DNA of 17,321 bases from Anaeroplasmataceae bacterium. GTDB lineage: Bacteria > Bacillota_I > Bacilli_A > Acholeplasmatales > Anaeroplasmataceae. The translations under genes were made by a program, and so were the position numbers. Below, one piece after another: positions 1 to 8,258 of this stretch; the stretch's first letter is position 1; every line of letters begins with the position of its first letter. The notes beneath the pieces were generated by a model. The model was given only the letters and a program-made list of their open reading frames with translations, was not told the DNA's origin and searched no databases. The stretch covers positions 1-17,321 of the forward strand of contig JAIDMV010000025.1 of the NCBI GenBank assembly GCA_029050385.1, written 5' to 3'.

Positions 1-78
1 CAACCATATACTCAATAATACTATATCAACAAATGCTAATATAGCATTTAATAAAATAGGAAATAAATATTTCTTCAT
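1..78 (-). CDS. Start of a membrane or secreted protein (partial, runs off left edge)
   Basis: Only the first 26 codons are in the window. They begin MKKYLFPILLNAILAFVDIV and continue hydrophobic to the edge, so this is a signal peptide or first membrane segment. The ATG at 78 is preceded by a perfect AGGAGG (87-92) at 8-base spacing, and a consensus promoter lies just upstream, which makes the start convincing although the product cannot be identified. Confidence 0.6.
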   Translation of the reverse strand, partial: MKKYLFPILLNAILAFVDIVLLSIWL

Positions 79-99
79 CAGGAAAACCTCCTAAATAGT

Positions 100-127
100 A
101 TTATACTCTCTTTTTACACATTGTCAA
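100..127 (-). promoter_or_regulatory. Consensus sigma-A promoter of the left-edge gene
   Basis: Reading the minus strand, TTGACA (122-127) and TATAAT (100-105) are both perfect consensus hexamers, separated by 16 bases. It drives the partial gene starting at 78, with a short leader containing AGGAGG. Confidence 0.8.
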
Positions 128-180
128 CTATATCCGACATTTTGTAAGCAATATTAATCTTCATATGATTTATAAAATAT

Positions 181-221
181 AGAAAAAGAGAGTAAAATTG
201 AATCTCTCAATTTTTACTCTC
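181..221 (-). terminator. Rho-independent terminator of the PAP2 gene
   Basis: On the minus strand GAGAGTAAAAATTGA and TCAATTTTACTCTC form a long stem (one bulged A) with a five-base loop, followed by TTTTTC. The 5' arm contains the last codons and TGA stop of the PAP2 gene. Confidence 0.85.
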
Positions 222-878
222 TTCTTTATGATTTAAATCCTCATCTTCTGGATTTTGTGTTTCAGTTTGTAAGGATTTCTTTTGAATTAGCTCTGTAACC
301 CCTTTTGCATTCATAAATTTTATAAATAATTTCCAATGCATTAAACCTTTTACTGCAAAGAACGCAAGTGTTCCAGATAGGATTCCTACGCATAATCCTC
401 CGATAACGTCAGTAGTATAATGAACGCAAAAATAGATTCTTGTAATTCCCATTATTATAGGTACAAATAAAAACGCCCACGAATACTTTTTATTACAAAC
501 AAGAAACAAAGCAAAGCCAAATGCCATAGATGCAGTGGCGTGCCCTGAAGGGAATGAATATCCACTTTCCCATAAACTGCCTGCATTCTTCCAAATTGTA
601 TAAAACTCAGATGCTTCATCAGCAAATGGTCTAGGCCTTGCAACAATATTTTTAAGCAATAGATTTGTTATAATTGCTCCAAATAATAGAGCAGCTAAGG
701 ATACCACTCCTAATTTTCTTGTCTTTCGGAAAAGAAGCAAGATAACGGCAGTAATAATAAATCCTAATCCAGCTGTTCCAAAATAAGTTATAACTTTAAA
801 GAAGGGCGTAAAAAATACACCGGCTCCTTCTCTCAACGATGCAAAAAACCGTGCAATTGTCAAATCAAATTCCAACAT
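207..878 (-). CDS. PAP2-family membrane phosphatase (undecaprenyl-diphosphatase/lipid phosphatase type)
   Basis: 223 residues. An integral membrane phosphatase, probably acting on undecaprenyl pyrophosphate or another lipid phosphate on the outer face of the membrane. The three PAP2 motifs are complete: K76-x4-R81-P82 (KNIVARP), PSGH at 110-113, and R147-x5-H153-x3-D157 (TRIYFCVHYTTD). Hydrophobic segments lie at about 25-50, 57-75, 115-128, 134-150 and 157-175. The tail after 200 is hydrophilic and rich in Glu/Asn/Lys. The ATG at 878 has AAGGAG upstream at a rather long spacing (about 12). It has its own promoter (947-975) and terminator, so it is monocistronic. The PAP2 family is certain, but BcrC/YbjG versus phosphatidylglycerophosphatase activity cannot be told apart from sequence alone. 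Confidence 0.9.
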   Translation of the reverse strand: MLEFDLTIARFFASLREGAGVFFTPFFKVITYFGTAGLGFIITAVILLLFRKTRKLGVVSLAALLFGAIITNLLLKNIVARPRPFADEASEFYTIWKNAGSLWESGYSFPSGHATASMAFGFALFLVCNKKYSWAFLFVPIIMGITRIYFCVHYTTDVIGGLCVGILSGTLAFFAVKGLMHWKLFIKFMNAKGVTELIQKKSLQTETQNPEDEDLNHKEESKN

Positions 879-946
879 CTTCTATTTTTTCTCCTTTATT
901 TTTTATGTAAAAATTCTAGATAAAAACATTTTTTTGAATTTAGATA

Positions 947-975
947 ATTATATCATTATCTATTGATTTCTTCAA
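947..975 (-). promoter_or_regulatory. Promoter of the PAP2 gene
   Basis: On the minus strand TTGAAG (970-975), a 17-base spacer, and TATAAT (947-952) with an extended TG one base upstream of the -10. A six-base-pair inverted repeat GCATCC/GGATGC (976-991) abuts the -35. It could be an operator or a chance hairpin; it is not followed by T residues, so it is not a terminator. Confidence 0.7.
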
Positions 976-1034
976 GCATCCCTTTGGATGCCATATAACA
1001 CAGTTTTGCATTATACTGCTTGCACTTATCAAAA

Positions 1035-1064
1035 AAGATTCACCCAATGTATATCTATAATCTT
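1035..1064 (-). terminator. Possible weak terminator of the deacetylase gene
   Basis: Immediately after the deacetylase stop, AAGATT and AATCTT can pair around an 18-base loop, and the second arm runs into TTTT on the minus strand. The stem is short and AT-rich, so termination would be weak. Confidence 0.3.
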
Positions 1065-1067
1065 AAG

Positions 1068-1730
1068 TTAAACCAATTCACTTAAATCACTAAAAACGAA
1101 TCCTTTTTCTCTTAGCTTATCTATAGCTGTACCAAGTACTTTCACATTTGATTTAGTAAGAGTATGCATTAAAATAATTGAACCATTCTTGGTTTGTTTT
1201 AAAATATTGCTTAAAGCATAGTCTACTCCTCTATCATCAAAGTAAACATAATCATAATAAGATACATCCCATTTAAAAATCGAATAACCTAATTCATTTA
1301 ATATGGCTTGTTTACTTTTATTGATTCTTCCCATAGGTGGTCTAAAGTATTTCGTAACAGATTGTCCTGTGATTTCTAATACTGCTTTTTCGTATTTAGC
1401 AATATCATCACGAAATTGTTGATTAGAAAGCTGTGTTATATCCTTATGACACATTGTATGATTTCCTAGGGTTTGTTCATTTACGATTCGATTAATTAAA
1501 ATGGGATTTTGAACTAAAAAATCACCCTCAATAAAAAATGTTGCAGGAACATTTTTTTCTTTTAATATATCTAATATATCTCTAGTATTCTTATACGAAT
1601 GTCCATCATCAAAAGTTAAATAAATATGATTGTAATTAATATCTCCATGATAAATAATTTCTCCTGCCGCACTTGCAGAAATAGATAAACAACAAAATAA
1701 GGATAATATAAGTAACCAAATTTTCTTCAT
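1068..1730 (-). CDS. Secreted polysaccharide deacetylase, PdaA-like (CE4/NodB)
   Basis: 220 residues: a signal peptide (hydrophobic 4-20, cleavage near SASA-A) followed at once by a NodB domain. All five CE4 motifs are visible: TFDDG 39-43 (catalytic base D41, metal ligand D42), H91-x3-H95 (GNHTMCHKD), RPPMGR 130-135, D155 region (WDVSYYD) and LMHT with H189. The C-terminal half (YALSNILKQTKNGSIILMHT, then a K-S-N segment and an FVFSDLSELV ending) resembles Bacillus PdaA, which deacetylates N-acetylmuramic acid during spore-cortex delta-lactam formation. It is shorter than B. subtilis PdaA because almost nothing separates signal peptide and domain. The ATG at 1730 follows GGTGAT. No clear promoter is seen in the gap, so read-through past the preceding terminator is possible. 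CE4 is secure; the muramic-acid substrate is inferred. Confidence 0.85.
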   Translation of the reverse strand: MKKIWLLILSLFCCLSISASAAGEIIYHGDINYNHIYLTFDDGHSYKNTRDILDILKEKNVPATFFIEGDFLVQNPILINRIVNEQTLGNHTMCHKDITQLSNQQFRDDIAKYEKAVLEITGQSVTKYFRPPMGRINKSKQAILNELGYSIFKWDVSYYDYVYFDDRGVDYALSNILKQTKNGSIILMHTLTKSNVKVLGTAIDKLREKGFVFSDLSELV

Positions 1731-1782
1731 TATATCACCAATAGTAGTATTCTACAAAACTCAACAAATTATGAGATAAAAT

Positions 1783-1824
1783 AAAAAACATTCCATTCAA
1801 AAAAACTTTGACAGAATGTTTTTT
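1783..1824 (-). terminator. Rho-independent terminator after the peptidase-lipoprotein pair
   Basis: On the minus strand AAAAAACATTC pairs with GAATGTTTTTT (11 base pairs, loop about 20), followed by more T-rich sequence. It lies 7 bases past the lipoprotein stop. Because the arms are A- and T-rich it could also work on the other strand. Confidence 0.7.
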
Positions 1825-1831
1825 AATTCCT

Positions 1832-2275
1832 TTACTCAACTCGAAATATAAAGTCACGACGACAAGGATCATCATTATTTGGATGACCACATAGCGGATA
1901 AATAGAAAATGAAGTAGACTCACATTTTTTCAGACAAGTTAATTGATAGGGTAATGTTGTATATCCGTATGCAGGATCTTCTGGCGTCATTAAGCATATA
2001 ACTTCAAAAATTGATTCATCATATTCCATAACAATATTATCTGGTACTGTAGCCCAAGGAATTGTAAAATCAAGAAATAAATTATATGTTTTAGCTTCTT
2101 GTAAAACATATATACCATCTGGTGGGGTTGGACCATAAGGATATAAAGAAGAGCCATCTGGTGCATCTAACACGATTTGTAAAATGTTTCTATGCCTAGG
2201 TTCTTCTTTTGTACAACCTGATAATATAAAACAAAAGATAGTAACAAAAACAAATAAGAAACTTTTTTTCTTCAT
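1832..2275 (-). CDS. Small cysteine-rich lipoprotein, family not recognised
   Basis: 147 residues. The N-terminus is a lipoprotein signal (K-rich start, hydrophobic 5-17, lipobox LSGC), so the mature protein should be anchored to the outer face of the membrane. The mature part is Pro/Asp/Tyr-rich with alternating polar and hydrophobic stretches, suggesting a beta-sandwich. It has five further Cys, in ICLM, TCLKKC and LCG...PC contexts, which could form disulfides. I do not recognise the family. The ATG at 2275 has AAGGAGAAGG just upstream and lies 14 bases after the stop of the cysteine peptidase remnant, so the two are cotranscribed. Secreted cysteine proteases of gram-positives are sometimes followed by their own inhibitor (staphopain-staphostatin, SpeB-Spi); an inhibitor or anchoring role here is only a guess. 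Confidence 0.7.
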   Translation of the reverse strand: MKKKSFLFVFVTIFCFILSGCTKEEPRHRNILQIVLDAPDGSSLYPYGPTPPDGIYVLQEAKTYNLFLDFTIPWATVPDNIVMEYDESIFEVICLMTPEDPAYGYTTLPYQLTCLKKCESTSFSIYPLCGHPNNDDPCRRDFIFRVE

Positions 2276-2289
2276 ATTCCTTCTCCTTT

Positions 2290-3601
2290 TTAGTTCAAAT
2301 AAATAAAATCTATAGATAATTCAGGATTTAAGTACGGATCAAAAAAACAAGAATCAAAGAGATCTGCACCATCTGCCACTTCAAGATAGTATGCAAACTG
2401 TTTGGTTTTGAAAATCCACCATCCTGATTCATAACTATATTTTCGATACCCCCAACAATACCATAGCGTGATCATAATATGTTAAACTACCATTTACAGA
2501 CAAATAACATGCTTTATTATTATCAATTTGATTTATTATAGTAGATACTTTTGAAGTTTCTTTTAATGTAACATTATTCCCATATTTGGTTAAAATAAAA
2601 TTCATTATTTCTTTGATTTGGCTATCATATAACCCTGATACTGGTGTATAACTAAATTTTTCAATTGCATATGCTCTAATCTCATCATAGAGTATGGGCA
2701 TGCTTTTTAAAGCTTGATTATTTGCTTCCCACATATAATAACTTCCTGCTATAAAGTTAAATTTTTCATTTGTTTCTGTTTGTAACCATACTGTGCCAGC
2801 TCCATAAGTATTATATAACGGATCAGCTTTAATAGCTTCCCGCTTATCTATAGTTCCTACTGGCAATCCAGAAATATAACCTCTATTTTGCCATTCTCTT
2901 AATAAAGCAAAACATGTATTTGTTGAACAATTTCCTTCAGGTTGTCCTGTAATGGTCTGTTTGTTCCCATCAGAATCCACTCTAAATGAAATATAATAGC
3001 TTGTATTAAATTGTCTAGAATATTTAAAAGACGAACTTAATGGCTGTACCTTGCTTTCTAACGTATAGCTTGGGTAACGTTCTTGGACATAAGCATCTAT
3101 ATTAAGTGGATGGATATCACCATCTATTGTACCAGTAGATGGAACCGATGCTATTGAAGACGAAAAAGAATGTTTTCCTAATATTTGATAATCCCCATTT
3201 TCATCTTGAAATAAAAATCCATCAATATAACTAAAATATAGATTCTTTTCATTGCGATACTCTGGATAATCTCCAGTTATTTGTAAGGAATATATTGTAT
3301 AATCCCCCGTCATAACTAAATATCCATTATCTCCATTAAAATCAATATACACACCATAGTTATCATCTTCTATTAACCATAATAGCGTAGAATATTCAAC
3401 GCTAGAAGCATATAACTTATTATTCATACCTTCTGTATCATTATATTTTTGAACAAAATCATTTATGTTTTCCTTTAAAAATGATATTGCTTCTTCACAA
3501 TCTTTTTTTGTCCATTTTAGATTGTTATTTGCTGATATAACTATACTTCCTGTTAGAATAGTAAAAAGAATACTTATACAAATAAAAATTTTTCTTTTCA
3601 T
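2290..3601 (-). pseudogene. Secreted papain-like (C39/C10-like) cysteine peptidase, frameshifted near the 3' end
   Basis: The intact frame from ATG 3601 gives 388 residues: a signal peptide (hydrophobic 5-22), a roughly 200-residue N-terminal region with repeated beta-like segments that may be a propeptide, then a peptidase domain. C225 in GQPEGNCSTNTCFALL matches the G-N-C nucleophile context of C39-like/C10-like peptidases, and H378 in YYDHAMVLLG matches the catalytic His context. Just after that His the frame hits a run of five G (plus-strand C at 2449-2453) and ends after VSKI. Removing one G continues cleanly for about 50 residues (YRKYSYESGWWIFKTKQF, YYLEVADG and so on) to a stop at 2290. 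The corrected gene is exactly 437 codons, and the lost tail is the usual 'GY..W.. VADG' end of this fold. It may be a real mutation or a sequencing slip. It has its own promoter (3625-3653). Confidence 0.75.
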
Positions 3602-3624
3602 AAAATATGCTCCTCCCTACCATA

Positions 3625-3653
3625 AGGATAGCATCTTTTTCTTTCCTATTCAA
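3625..3653 (-). promoter_or_regulatory. Promoter of the cysteine peptidase-lipoprotein operon
   Basis: On the minus strand TTGAAT (3648-3653), a 17-base spacer, and TATCCT (3625-3630) with extended TG upstream. GGGAGGAG then precedes the ATG at 3601. The -35 sits inside a perfect inverted repeat AGGAAA/TTTCCT (3642-3658), and two TGTCG direct repeats lie upstream at 10-base spacing (3665-3669, 3675-3679). These could be regulator sites. Confidence 0.6.
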
Positions 3654-3684
3654 GGAAAAACTTTCGACAAATTGCGACATTGCT

Positions 3685-6600
3685 TTATATATCTATATCC
3701 TGAAAATAGTTGCAGATTTCTTTAAAGTAGTCTAGTTTTTCTCTTCCCTGAATATCTAACAAAATATGAATTTCATTTTTATTATAGGTCAACTTTAAAT
3801 TAGAATATTTCAGCATTTCAGTAAATAGGAAGTTCCCATCCATTTGATTGGTTTTATCTTCAGTAAAGATAAAATCATAGTATCTTTTATTTGTTGTATC
3901 AATCTTATAAATCTCTAATTTCTTACAATAATTCTTCATCAGCTTTTCATACATATATAAAGATAGTTCTTCATCAATTTCACCAAAACGATCCTTTAAT
4001 TCCAACTCTAAATCCTTTAGATTCTTTAAAGATTTTAGTTTGTCAATCTTTTTGTGAATCTCAATTCTTACATCTTCATTCTCAATGTACTGTCTTGAAA
4101 TTGTTCTAGAAACTAAAGGCGTAGTTATGGATTGATCCACTACCTCCTCTGGATGTGCAGATATATGTTCAATTTCTTCATTTAAAATCTTTAGATACAT
4201 ATCTAATCCAACAGATTCAACAAAACCTGATTGTTCCTCGCCAAGCAAATCACCACTACCACGAATGGATAAATCACGCATTGCGATTTTAAAACCACTA
4301 CCTAGTTCATTAAACTCTTTAATGGTTTCTAAGCGTTTTTCTGCTTCCTCAGTTAGAATCTTTCTTGGCTCATACATCATATATGCATAAGCAATTTTAT
4401 TTGACCTACCTACACGACCACGAATTTGATAAAGCTGAGCTAACCCTAAACGATTGGCATCGTGAATAATTAATGTATTTGTATCAGGCATATCAATTCC
4501 CGTTTCAATGATAGTTGTGCATAACAAAACATCATATTCATGATTAATAAAATCACGAATACGATTTTCTAACTGGTCATGAGTAAGCTTACCATGTCCT
4601 ACACAAATTCTTGCCATAGGAACAAGCTGTTTTAATTTGGTTTGCATTTCTTCAATGGATTCTACAAAATTATATAGATAAAATACTTGCCCACCACGAG
4701 AAAGTTCTCTTTCAATCGCATCTGCAATAATTCTGTCATTTCTTTCTAAAACATAAGTTTGAACGGGATATCTATTTTTGGGTGGTGTTTCAATCATGGA
4801 TAAGTCCTTTAGTCCCAGCATAGACATTTGTAAAGTTCTTGGAATAGGTGTTGCAGATAGGGTGATACAATCTACATTGACCTTAAGAGCTTTAATTTTT
4901 TCCTTATGCGTAACACCAAAGCGTTGTTCTTCATCTACAATTAATAATCCTAAATCCTTATAGACTACTTCATTGGATAGTAATCTGTGTGTTCCAATGA
5001 TGACATCTACGCCACCCTTTTTTAAATCTTCCAGAATCTGTTTTTGTTTAGAAGTTGGAACAAAACGGTTTAAAAGCTCAACACGTATGCCATAATCCTC
5101 CATACGTCCTTTAAAGGTTCTATAATGCTGACTTGCAAGAATGGTGGTTGGTGCTAGCATAGCAACCTGCTTTCCACTATACACAGCTTTAAAGGCAGCA
5201 CGCATGGCAACCTCTGTTTTTCCATAACCAACATCTCCGCAGACAAGTCTGTCCATAGGACGTGGAGATTCCATATCTGCCTTTACAGCATCAATGGCAT
5301 TCTTTTGATCAGGCGTAAGTTCATACATAAAATCTGCTTCAAACTCTAGCTGTTCTGTTGTATCTGGTAAGAACTCAAATCCCTTTGCATTCTGTCTTGC
5401 CGCATAAAGCTTAATTAAATCTCCAGAAATATCATGAACTCTTTTACGAACTCTAGCCTTGGTTCTTGCCCAAGCTGTAGATCCTATTTCATGTAATTTT
5501 ACTCCTTCTACATCCTTAGAAGCGTACTTCATAATGGAAGAGATTTGTTCTAATGGAATATAAAGACTTGAGCCCTTATTATACATTACATATAAGAAAT
5601 CTCTTTTGATCCCGCCTGTCTCCATTGTCTTCATACCTAAATATTTTCCAATACCATAGTCATAATGAACTACATAATCTCCAACCTCAAGCTCATCGTA
5701 CTTAGAGATTTTAATCGCATTTTTATAAATCGATTTATATCTTGCTTTTCTAGGAGCATAGGAAACCTCAAATAAGGATGCCTCATTCAAGAATAGAATT
5801 CCATCATAAATCAAATCAAAGGCAGGATAATTCCCATAGATACAGTTGATTTGTCCATATTCTATTTTATCCACATCATCTACCCTTACTAAGAATAAAC
5901 TTTCCTCTAAGCATACTTCTAATAAACGCTTAAAGCGTTCTTCATTGGTATAACTAAAGATAATATACTTATTATCCTTATATCTTTTAAAATCTTCGAT
6001 AATTGTTTTTTCCTGAGCTTTATAGGCTGCAATCTCTTTCGCTCCTACAGTGTAATCTAATCCACCAATAGAGCGTAAGCCTTCAAGTGTTACATTCGCT
6101 TGACCAAAGATATTATCCACATTTTCATAAAGCTTCATATTGGCAATGCTAAAGCCACCAATTCTTCCACAATATTCGTTCAAATCCAATTCTAACTGAT
6201 CAAACATTTCTCTTGATTTTGCAGGATCAATCACATAGATTCTCTTTAGTTCTACAAAATCAAAAAGTGTAGAAATATTGGGATTAAAGAACTCTAAGTA
6301 TCTTGAGATAGTATCAAGATTCTGATGATTTTCTAAGGAAAACAAATCCTTATTTAATTGATCAGATTCAATTTGAGCTAAAGAAAAGCCATCCATAAAA
6401 CTCATGATTTTCGTTTTAGCCGAAATAAAATCTGTATCATCATACATAAATTCCGTTACAGGTAAGATGACACAGTGATTTGTTTCTTCTAAAGAGCGCT
6501 GTGTTTCCATATCAAAAAACTTAATGGTGTCTACATCATCACCAAAAAAATCAATACGGATAGGCTTTTCAAAACCTAATGGAAATATATCTACAATACT

Positions 6601-7116
6601 ACCACGTCTTGAAAACTCTCCCGTCTTGGTGATGGTAAATACATTTTCATATCCTAAACGAACAAGACGATTTAATAAATCATGAAGTTCAATAGTCATA
6701 TTCTTCTTTAAGGTGAAAATATTTCCAAGCCAAGTTTCCCTAGGCATTTCATATTTTATAGCACCATGAATATTCATAATTACAATTTTCTTTTCTTCAG
6801 TTAATAAAGTATAAATTGTTTGAATACGTTCAAAAAGAAAGTCACCAGTAGACGCCACCATGGCAGCTGAGATCAACTCATCTGCAGGAAAGAATAGTAC
6901 ATCTTCTTCCTTCACAAAACCAATTAATCCATCGTAGTATTTTTGGGCTAAATAAAGACTTGGCAAAACGACAAAAATGCTTGAAATTCCTCTGTAAAAA
7001 TCACAAGCAATCATCATCATATTAAAATCATCACAGGTTCCCCCTAGGCGAACCTTACTTTTGTTAAAGTATTCCTTGATATTAGGACTCTTTAACAACA
7101 ATGGATATATATCCAT
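3685..7116 (-). CDS. mfd: Transcription-repair coupling factor Mfd
   Basis: 1143 residues, typical of full-length Mfd. It displaces RNA polymerase stalled at lesions and recruits UvrA. The UvrB-like N-terminal modules occupy about 1-430. An RNA-polymerase-interacting domain follows near 475-560 (YVVHYDYGIGKYLG ... YIPLEQIS). Next is a RecG-like superfamily 2 translocase with Walker A GDVGYGKT near 628, DEEQ near 727, SATPIPRT, and the C-terminal motifs IRGRVGRS and the TRG-type segment. A C-terminal regulatory domain ends the protein. The ATG at 7116 follows GGGAGGTGTTTAA. No convincing promoter lies in the short gap to the prfA terminator hairpin, so expression may depend on read-through from the gdpP operon. 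No terminator is evident after its stop. Confidence 0.97.
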   Translation of the reverse strand: MDIYPLLLKSPNIKEYFNKSKVRLGGTCDDFNMMMIACDFYRGISSIFVVLPSLYLAQKYYDGLIGFVKEEDVLFFPADELISAAMVASTGDFLFERIQTIYTLLTEEKKIVIMNIHGAIKYEMPRETWLGNIFTLKKNMTIELHDLLNRLVRLGYENVFTITKTGEFSRRGSIVDIFPLGFEKPIRIDFFGDDVDTIKFFDMETQRSLEETNHCVILPVTEFMYDDTDFISAKTKIMSFMDGFSLAQIESDQLNKDLFSLENHQNLDTISRYLEFFNPNISTLFDFVELKRIYVIDPAKSREMFDQLELDLNEYCGRIGGFSIANMKLYENVDNIFGQANVTLEGLRSIGGLDYTVGAKEIAAYKAQEKTIIEDFKRYKDNKYIIFSYTNEERFKRLLEVCLEESLFLVRVDDVDKIEYGQINCIYGNYPAFDLIYDGILFLNEASLFEVSYAPRKARYKSIYKNAIKISKYDELEVGDYVVHYDYGIGKYLGMKTMETGGIKRDFLYVMYNKGSSLYIPLEQISSIMKYASKDVEGVKLHEIGSTAWARTKARVRKRVHDISGDLIKLYAARQNAKGFEFLPDTTEQLEFEADFMYELTPDQKNAIDAVKADMESPRPMDRLVCGDVGYGKTEVAMRAAFKAVYSGKQVAMLAPTTILASQHYRTFKGRMEDYGIRVELLNRFVPTSKQKQILEDLKKGGVDVIIGTHRLLSNEVVYKDLGLLIVDEEQRFGVTHKEKIKALKVNVDCITLSATPIPRTLQMSMLGLKDLSMIETPPKNRYPVQTYVLERNDRIIADAIERELSRGGQVFYLYNFVESIEEMQTKLKQLVPMARICVGHGKLTHDQLENRIRDFINHEYDVLLCTTIIETGIDMPDTNTLIIHDANRLGLAQLYQIRGRVGRSNKIAYAYMMYEPRKILTEEAEKRLETIKEFNELGSGFKIAMRDLSIRGSGDLLGEEQSGFVESVGLDMYLKILNEEIEHISAHPEEVVDQSITTPLVSRTISRQYIENEDVRIEIHKKIDKLKSLKNLKDLELELKDRFGEIDEELSLYMYEKLMKNYCKKLEIYKIDTTNKRYYDFIFTEDKTNQMDGNFLFTEMLKYSNLKLTYNKNEIHILLDIQGREKLDYFKEICNYFQDIDI

Positions 7117-7141
7117 TTAAACACCTCCCAATATAAACACC

Positions 7142-7169
7142 AAAAGACCTAACAGAAGCCTGTTAAGTC
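7142..7169 (-). terminator. Terminator-like hairpin between prfA and mfd
   Basis: On the minus strand GACTTAACAG and CTGTTAGGTC form a ten-base-pair stem (one G-T wobble) with a GCTT tetraloop, followed by TTTTGGTGTTT. The T-tract is interrupted, so this is probably a partial or attenuating terminator between prfA and mfd. Confidence 0.6.
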
Positions 7170-7172
7170 CTA

Positions 7173-8249
7173 CTACAATTTCAATGCTTCGCCACTAGAT
7201 AATTTTCTTTTTTGATCTTCATTAATGAGTTGTTCAATAACTAAGTCTAGCTTACCATCTATTACTGCATCTAAGCGGTTAATTGTAAATCCAATACGAT
7301 GATCCGTAACACGATTTTGTGGATAATTATATGTACGAATCTTTTCAGAACGATCTCCACGTCCAATCAAAGACTGACGAGTAGCACCTTCTTTTTCTTC
7401 CTTTTCCTGAAGCATTTGATCATACATTCTTGTCTTCAATAAAGCTAAAGCTGTAGCCTTATTTTCATGCTGAGAACGATGAATCTGACATGCAACATAC
7501 ATTCCAGTTGGAATATGAGTTACACGCACTGCAGAATAGGTAGTATTTACACCCTGTCCACCAGGTCCTGAAGAACAGAAGGTATCAATACGAATTTCTG
7601 CCATATCTAATTCAAAATCAATATCTGCAGCCTCTGGCATAACTAACACTGTTGAGGTTGAAGTATGGATTCTTCCTTGTGCTTCTGTAACAGGAACACG
7701 CTGAACACGATGTGCACCAGATTCATACTTCAAGTAAGAATACACCATTTCTCCACTTACCTTAAACTGAATTTGAGAGTATCCTCCCATTTCGGAAGCC
7801 ATAGCATCTAACACTTCAATTTTCCAGCCCTTAGATTCTGCATATTTAGAATACATACGGAACAAATCTCCAGCAAAGATGTTTGCCTCATCACCACCAG
7901 CGGCTCCACGAATTTCAACAATAACATCTTTCTCATCATTAGGATCCTTAGGTAATAAAAGAATTTTAACCTCTTCTTCAATTGATGCAATTCTAGCAGT
8001 TGTTTCCTCTAATTCTAAAGAAGCCATTTCTGCCATTTCAGCATCGTTAGAATTCTTCATTTCTTTTAAATCTGGAATAGAATCCTCAAGCTTCAACTGT
8101 TCACGATATAACATAACAGGCTTTTCTAGACTTCTTTGTTCCTTTGAAAGCTCTGTTAATCTTTTGACATCACATACGACTTCTGGATCAGATAGAAGCT
8201 TATTTATCTCTTCGTATCGTTCATCCATTATTTTTAATCGATCTAACAT
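7173..8249 (-). CDS. prfA: Peptide chain release factor 1 (RF1)
   Basis: 358 residues, normal RF1 length. It recognises UAA and UAG and triggers peptidyl-tRNA hydrolysis. The anticodon-like tripeptide is PVT near residue 185 (RVPVTEAQGRIHTS), i.e. the P-x-T of RF1 and not the SPF of RF2. The catalytic loop GPGGQGVNTT is near 228-236. The ATG at 8249 lies 9 bases past the dnaB stop, and the Shine-Dalgarno AAGGTGA overlaps that stop, indicating translational coupling. The methyltransferase gene prmC, a frequent RF1 neighbour in Firmicutes, does not follow; a terminator-like hairpin and mfd do. Confidence 0.97.
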   Translation of the reverse strand: MLDRLKIMDERYEEINKLLSDPEVVCDVKRLTELSKEQRSLEKPVMLYREQLKLEDSIPDLKEMKNSNDAEMAEMASLELEETTARIASIEEEVKILLLPKDPNDEKDVIVEIRGAAGGDEANIFAGDLFRMYSKYAESKGWKIEVLDAMASEMGGYSQIQFKVSGEMVYSYLKYESGAHRVQRVPVTEAQGRIHTSTSTVLVMPEAADIDFELDMAEIRIDTFCSSGPGGQGVNTTYSAVRVTHIPTGMYVACQIHRSQHENKATALALLKTRMYDQMLQEKEEKEGATRQSLIGRGDRSEKIRTYNYPQNRVTDHRIGFTINRLDAVIDGKLDLVIEQLINEDQKRKLSSGEALKL

Positions 8250-8258
8250 AATATCACC

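Noticed and set aside
33..51. Perfect inverted repeat AAATGCTA/TAGCATTT
   Set aside because: It lies within the coding start of the left-edge gene and is explained by codons for Leu-Asn-Ala-Ile-Leu-Ala-Phe; no T-tract follows.
1735..1923. 62-residue minus-strand open frame between the deacetylase and the lipoprotein
   Set aside because: It overlaps the lipoprotein 3' end out of frame, spans the terminator at 1783-1824 and has no ribosome site.
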